Below, in pieces: positions 62,053 to 64,000 of a DNA stretch of 64,000 bases. A program made the position numbers and the translations under genes. The notes below the pieces were generated by a model. That model had not been told where the DNA came from, made no database searches, and was given only the letters and a program-made list of their open reading frames with translations. How positions within the stretch are numbered: position 1 is the stretch's first letter; every line of letters starts with the position of its first letter. The stretch comes from Aquamicrobium sp. LC103 (GTDB lineage Bacteria; Pseudomonadota; Alphaproteobacteria; Rhizobiales; Rhizobiaceae): NCBI RefSeq assembly GCF_001014615.2, contig NZ_LBCQ02000006.1, positions 124,001 through 188,000 of the forward strand. The letters run 5' to 3'.

Positions 62053-62305
62053 TGCGTCCTTCGAGGCTCGCTGCGCTCGCTCCTCAGGATGAGGGAGGGA
62101 GTGCATCGAGCCCGTGAGGTCGTGGGCTCGAGATCGCTTTATCCGCGAACAACCATGGTTCCCTCAACTAACCCGTGCCCTGGTCTGCCCGCGCGCCCAA
62201 GACGATCGCACATGATGGTGTGCCCTCGAACCCGCCGTGCTGCGGCTCTATACGCAACCTCCTCATCCTGAGGTGCTCCCCGCAGGGGAGCCTCGAAGGA
62301 CGCAT
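62053..62305. repeat. Dispersed composite repeat, second locus
   Basis: Two inverted copies of the same 44-base element found after the aldehyde dehydrogenase frame this region: forward at 62053-62096 (TGCGTCCTTCGAGGCTCGCT to CAGGATGAGGG) and a diverged reverse copy at 62261-62304 (CCTCATCCTGAGGTGC to CCTCGAAGGACGCAT). The interior matches the other locus too: CCCGTGAGGTCGTGGGCTCG corresponds to CCCGTGAGGTTGTGGGTTCG there, and GATGGTGTGCCCTCGAACCC to GATGCGCCTTCGAGCCCACC. A block of about 60 bases in the middle is unique. No real gene lies here. Confidence 0.75.
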
Positions 62306-62346
62306 CACCCACGCCACATCCGGTAAAATTTAACCGACCCGCTTAG

Positions 62347-62356
62347 CCATTTGGTA
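62347..62356 (+). promoter_or_regulatory. Box CCATTTGGTA upstream of first flagellin gene
   Basis: The 10-base box CCATTTGGTA occurs upstream of both flagellin genes, 38 and 35 bases before the start of the shared leader. Its equal placement suggests a promoter element or activator site for flagellin transcription. Confidence 0.4.
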
Positions 62357-62385
62357 GGGATTGGCGGCATACAACTCGCCATGCG

Positions 62386-62451
62386 TGACGGGTTGAGCGC
62401 GATGGTTCGCTCAAGGGCATGATGCCGCCCCGTCAAACCGGTCGGCCCGGT
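62386..62451 (+). ncRNA. Structured flagellin 5' leader (probable flg-Rhizobiales RNA motif), copy 1
   Basis: TGACGGG (62386) pairs with CCCGTCA (62429), enclosing two hairpins: TTGAGCG/CGCTCAA with an 8-base loop, and GGCA-TGA-TGCC. A third hairpin follows outside (ACCGG-TCGGC-CCGGT). The flagellin ATG is 37 bases further on. The same structure precedes the second flagellin gene with loop changes but intact stems. An RNA motif named flg-Rhizobiales is known from flagellar 5' leaders in this order, and this is probably an example. FlbT-like translational control would fit but is not shown. Confidence 0.75.
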
Positions 62452-62488
62452 ATGTCCCATAGTATCTCTTTCGAGGGGCATTTCTCCC

Positions 62489-63745
62489 ATGGCAAGCATC
62501 AACACCAACGCCGCCGCTATGACGGCTCTCCAGACCTTGAAGACCACCAACAAGGCGCTGGACACCACACAGGGCCGCATCTCGACCGGCCTGCGCGTCG
62601 CAAACGCTTCCGACAACGCGGCCTACTGGTCGATCGCGACCACCATGCGTTCCGACAACTCGTCCATGTCGACGGTGCGCGACGCGCTCGGCCTGGGCGC
62701 CGCCCAGGTCGACATCGCCTACACTGCGATGGACGCCGTCAAGGACACGCTCAACACGATCAAGACCAAGCTCGTCGCCGCCTCCCAGCCGGACGTCGAC
62801 AAGGCCAAGATCCAGGAAGAGATCAAGCAGCTCCAGAACGACCTGTCGACCTATGCCAAGTCCGCCAGCTTCTCCGGCGGCAACTGGCTCAACGTCGAAG
62901 GCTCCAGCATCGAGAAGGTCGTCGCCTCCTTCGTTCGTGGCGCCGACGGCGCGATCTCGCTCGGCACCATCGACGTCGACACGTCGAAGACCGCGCTGTT
63001 CAACTCCGGATCCAGCAATGGCCTGCTGCAGGGCACCGGCGCCTATTCGGTCGGCGGCCTCGAAGTCGGCGCATCGACCGCGGCCACGTGGGATACGGCC
63101 GGCAACGCCGCTGGCGATGATGCATCGGTCAGCCTTGGAAACCTGACCGACGGCTTCACGCTGGCCGAAGGCGACGCGCTGACCTTCGACGTCAGCTACA
63201 ACGGCACGACGCACAAGATCGTCGTCACCGCGGCCGATCCCGACGCGGGATTGGAGGCCACCGACCTTCAGGCCGCGCTCGACGGCGCCTTCGGAGCGGA
63301 CTACTTCACCGCCGGCATCGATGCCACCACCGGCGCGGTGACCATTTCCCGCACCGCCGAGGATGCCACCGAGAATGGAAAGTCGATCCAGGTCACCAAT
63401 CTGAGGGCCACGTCCGAGAACGGTCTCGACGTCCTCGGCATGGACATCACCGATCTGTCGCAGGGCGACCTCACGAGCTTGATCAACGCCGTGGACAAGG
63501 CGCTGGGCTCCGTCACGACGGCTGCCTCCGACCTCGGCGCGATCAAGACCCGCATCGACTCGCAGCAGACCTTCGTGGGCAAACTGATGGACGCCGTCGA
63601 CCGCGGCGTCGGCCAGCTCGTCGACGCCGACATGAGCGAGGAATCGACCCGTCTGCAGGCGCTTCAGGTCCAGCAGCAGCTCGGCATCCAGGCGCTCTCC
63701 ATCGCCAACGGCAACGCACAGTCGATCCTCTCGCTCTTCCGTTAA
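62489..63745 (+). CDS. fla: Flagellin
   Basis: A 418-residue filament protein. The conserved N-terminal helices (MASINTNAAAMTALQTLKTT to GRISTGLRVANASDNAAYWS) and the C-terminal helices (DRGVGQLVDADMSEESTRLQ then ALQVQQQLGIQALSIANGNA and SILSLFR) pack in the filament core. The middle, from about residue 170 to 320, is variable, Gly/Ala/Thr/Asp-rich and surface-exposed. No signal peptide, as expected for type III export. A strong terminator follows, and a second flagellin gene starts 230 bases later. Confidence 0.95.
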   Translation: MASINTNAAAMTALQTLKTTNKALDTTQGRISTGLRVANASDNAAYWSIATTMRSDNSSMSTVRDALGLGAAQVDIAYTAMDAVKDTLNTIKTKLVAASQPDVDKAKIQEEIKQLQNDLSTYAKSASFSGGNWLNVEGSSIEKVVASFVRGADGAISLGTIDVDTSKTALFNSGSSNGLLQGTGAYSVGGLEVGASTAATWDTAGNAAGDDASVSLGNLTDGFTLAEGDALTFDVSYNGTTHKIVVTAADPDAGLEATDLQAALDGAFGADYFTAGIDATTGAVTISRTAEDATENGKSIQVTNLRATSENGLDVLGMDITDLSQGDLTSLINAVDKALGSVTTAASDLGAIKTRIDSQQTFVGKLMDAVDRGVGQLVDADMSEESTRLQALQVQQQLGIQALSIANGNAQSILSLFR

Positions 63746-63781
63746 GAGCGAGCATCGAGACAATCGGCAACAGCCGATCGG

Positions 63782-63811
63782 AAGGCCGCGCCCTCGGGCG
63801 CGGCCTTTTTT
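63782..63811 (+). terminator. Rho-independent terminator after flagellin gene
   Basis: AAGGCCGCGCC pairs with GGCGCGGCCTT (11 bp) around a 4-base loop, followed by a T-run (TTTTTT including stem end). It lies 36 bases after the flagellin stop codon, so the two flagellin genes are transcribed separately. Confidence 0.88.
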
Positions 63812-63833
63812 CTTGGCCGAGATGTCTCATTAA

Positions 63834-63843
63834 CCATTTGGTA
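63834..63843 (+). promoter_or_regulatory. Box CCATTTGGTA upstream of second flagellin gene
   Basis: Identical to the 10-base box before the first flagellin gene and placed 36 bases before the leader structure. Candidate promoter or activator element. Confidence 0.4.
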
Positions 63844-63869
63844 ACCTTACCGAAGCACTAATCGCTTGG

Positions 63870-63936
63870 TGACGGGTTGAGCGCGATGGTTCGCTCAAGG
63901 GCATGATGCCGCCCCCGTCAAACCGGCGAGCCCGGT
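63870..63936 (+). ncRNA. Structured flagellin 5' leader (probable flg-Rhizobiales RNA motif), copy 2
   Basis: Same fold as copy 1: outer stem TGACGGG/CCCGTCA, inner hairpins TTGAGCG/CGCTCAA and GGCA-TGA-TGCC, then ACCGG/CCGGT. The loop of the last hairpin is CGAGC instead of TCGGC, and one extra C sits before the closing strand. Stems are unchanged, which supports selection on structure. The flagellin ATG follows 39 bases later. Confidence 0.75.
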
Positions 63937-63975
63937 ATTTCCCGATTTCAGCAACGACCAAGAGGCATCTCGCAT

Positions 63976-64000
63976 ATGTCGAGCATCAATACCAATGCCG
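63976..64000 (+). CDS. Second flagellin, 5' end only
   Basis: Only the first eight codons are in the window (MSSINTNA), matching the conserved flagellin start, with the same leader RNA and upstream box as the first flagellin gene and AAGAGG as ribosome site. The gene continues beyond the right edge. Confidence 0.85.

Noticed and set aside
62053-62305. Insertion sequence between fliP and flagellin
   Set aside because: The flanking inverted copies invite this idea, but there is no transposase frame and the interior is only about 165 bases. Described as a repeat instead.

Overview
The window is about 64 kb of GC-rich chromosome from an alphaproteobacterium of the order Hyphomicrobiales, most like the Mesorhizobium/Phyllobacteriaceae group. 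This placement rests on content, not on a database search. The window carries the rhizobial flagellar gene order (visN-visR, motA-fliM-fliN-fliG-flhB, flgF-fliI-flgBC-fliE-flgG-flgA-flgI-motE-flgH-fliL-fliP, then tandem flagellins). MotE and the VisN/VisR pair are specific to rhizobia and their relatives. Nearly all DNA is coding, and long antisense open frames are common because of the high GC.

Region 1 (1-5.9 kb): the 5' end of an FtsX-type permease and its ATPase on the minus strand, a 60-residue acidic protein, a small XRE-type regulator with a palindrome in front of it, and a complete sulfate importer operon (binding protein, CysT, CysW, CysA). Region 2 (5.9-13.9 kb): an AraC-type regulator divergent from a branched-chain-amino-acid-type ABC importer followed by an aldehyde dehydrogenase, a terminator, a tandem array of a dispersed repeat, and a 58-residue lipoprotein. 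Region 3 (13.9-20.5 kb, minus): an oligopeptide-type ABC importer (oppA-B-C and a fused two-domain ATPase) with a malate/lactate-type dehydrogenase gene upstream. Region 4 (20.6-22.9 kb): a sugar isomerase/epimerase and a Gfo/Idh/MocA oxidoreductase in tandem.

Region 5 (22.9-31.1 kb): an aminotransferase and a LysR regulator on minus, divergent from an operon of ureohydrolase, a polyamine-type ABC importer (binding protein, ATPase, two permeases) and a nitrilase-family amidase. I read this as uptake and degradation of a guanidino compound, possibly a guanidino-amide. Region 6 (31.2-45.0 kb): a surface polysaccharide cluster with glycosyltransferases, a flippase, a deacetylase, an initiating sugar-phosphate transferase, two methyltransferases, a polymerase/ligase, a chain-length protein, a WecG/TagA transferase, a CDP-paratose-epimerase-like protein and a UDP-glucuronate decarboxylase.

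Region 7 (45.2-64 kb): the flagellar cluster. VisN/VisR are the expected master regulators. A minus-strand operon encodes the stator protein MotA, the C-ring and the export gate component FlhB. A long plus-strand operon encodes rod, ring, export and chaperone proteins. After fliP come a second copy of the dispersed repeat, a full flagellin gene and the start of a second one. Both flagellin genes are preceded by the same foldable leader, probably the flg-Rhizobiales RNA motif. No rRNA, tRNA, CRISPR array or transposase was seen. I did not find a clearly new molecular machine. The most interesting leads are the guanidino-compound operon, the repeat family shared by two loci, the structured leaders (flagellin and visN), the divergent inverted repeat at motA, and the hairpins after all four solute-binding-protein genes.
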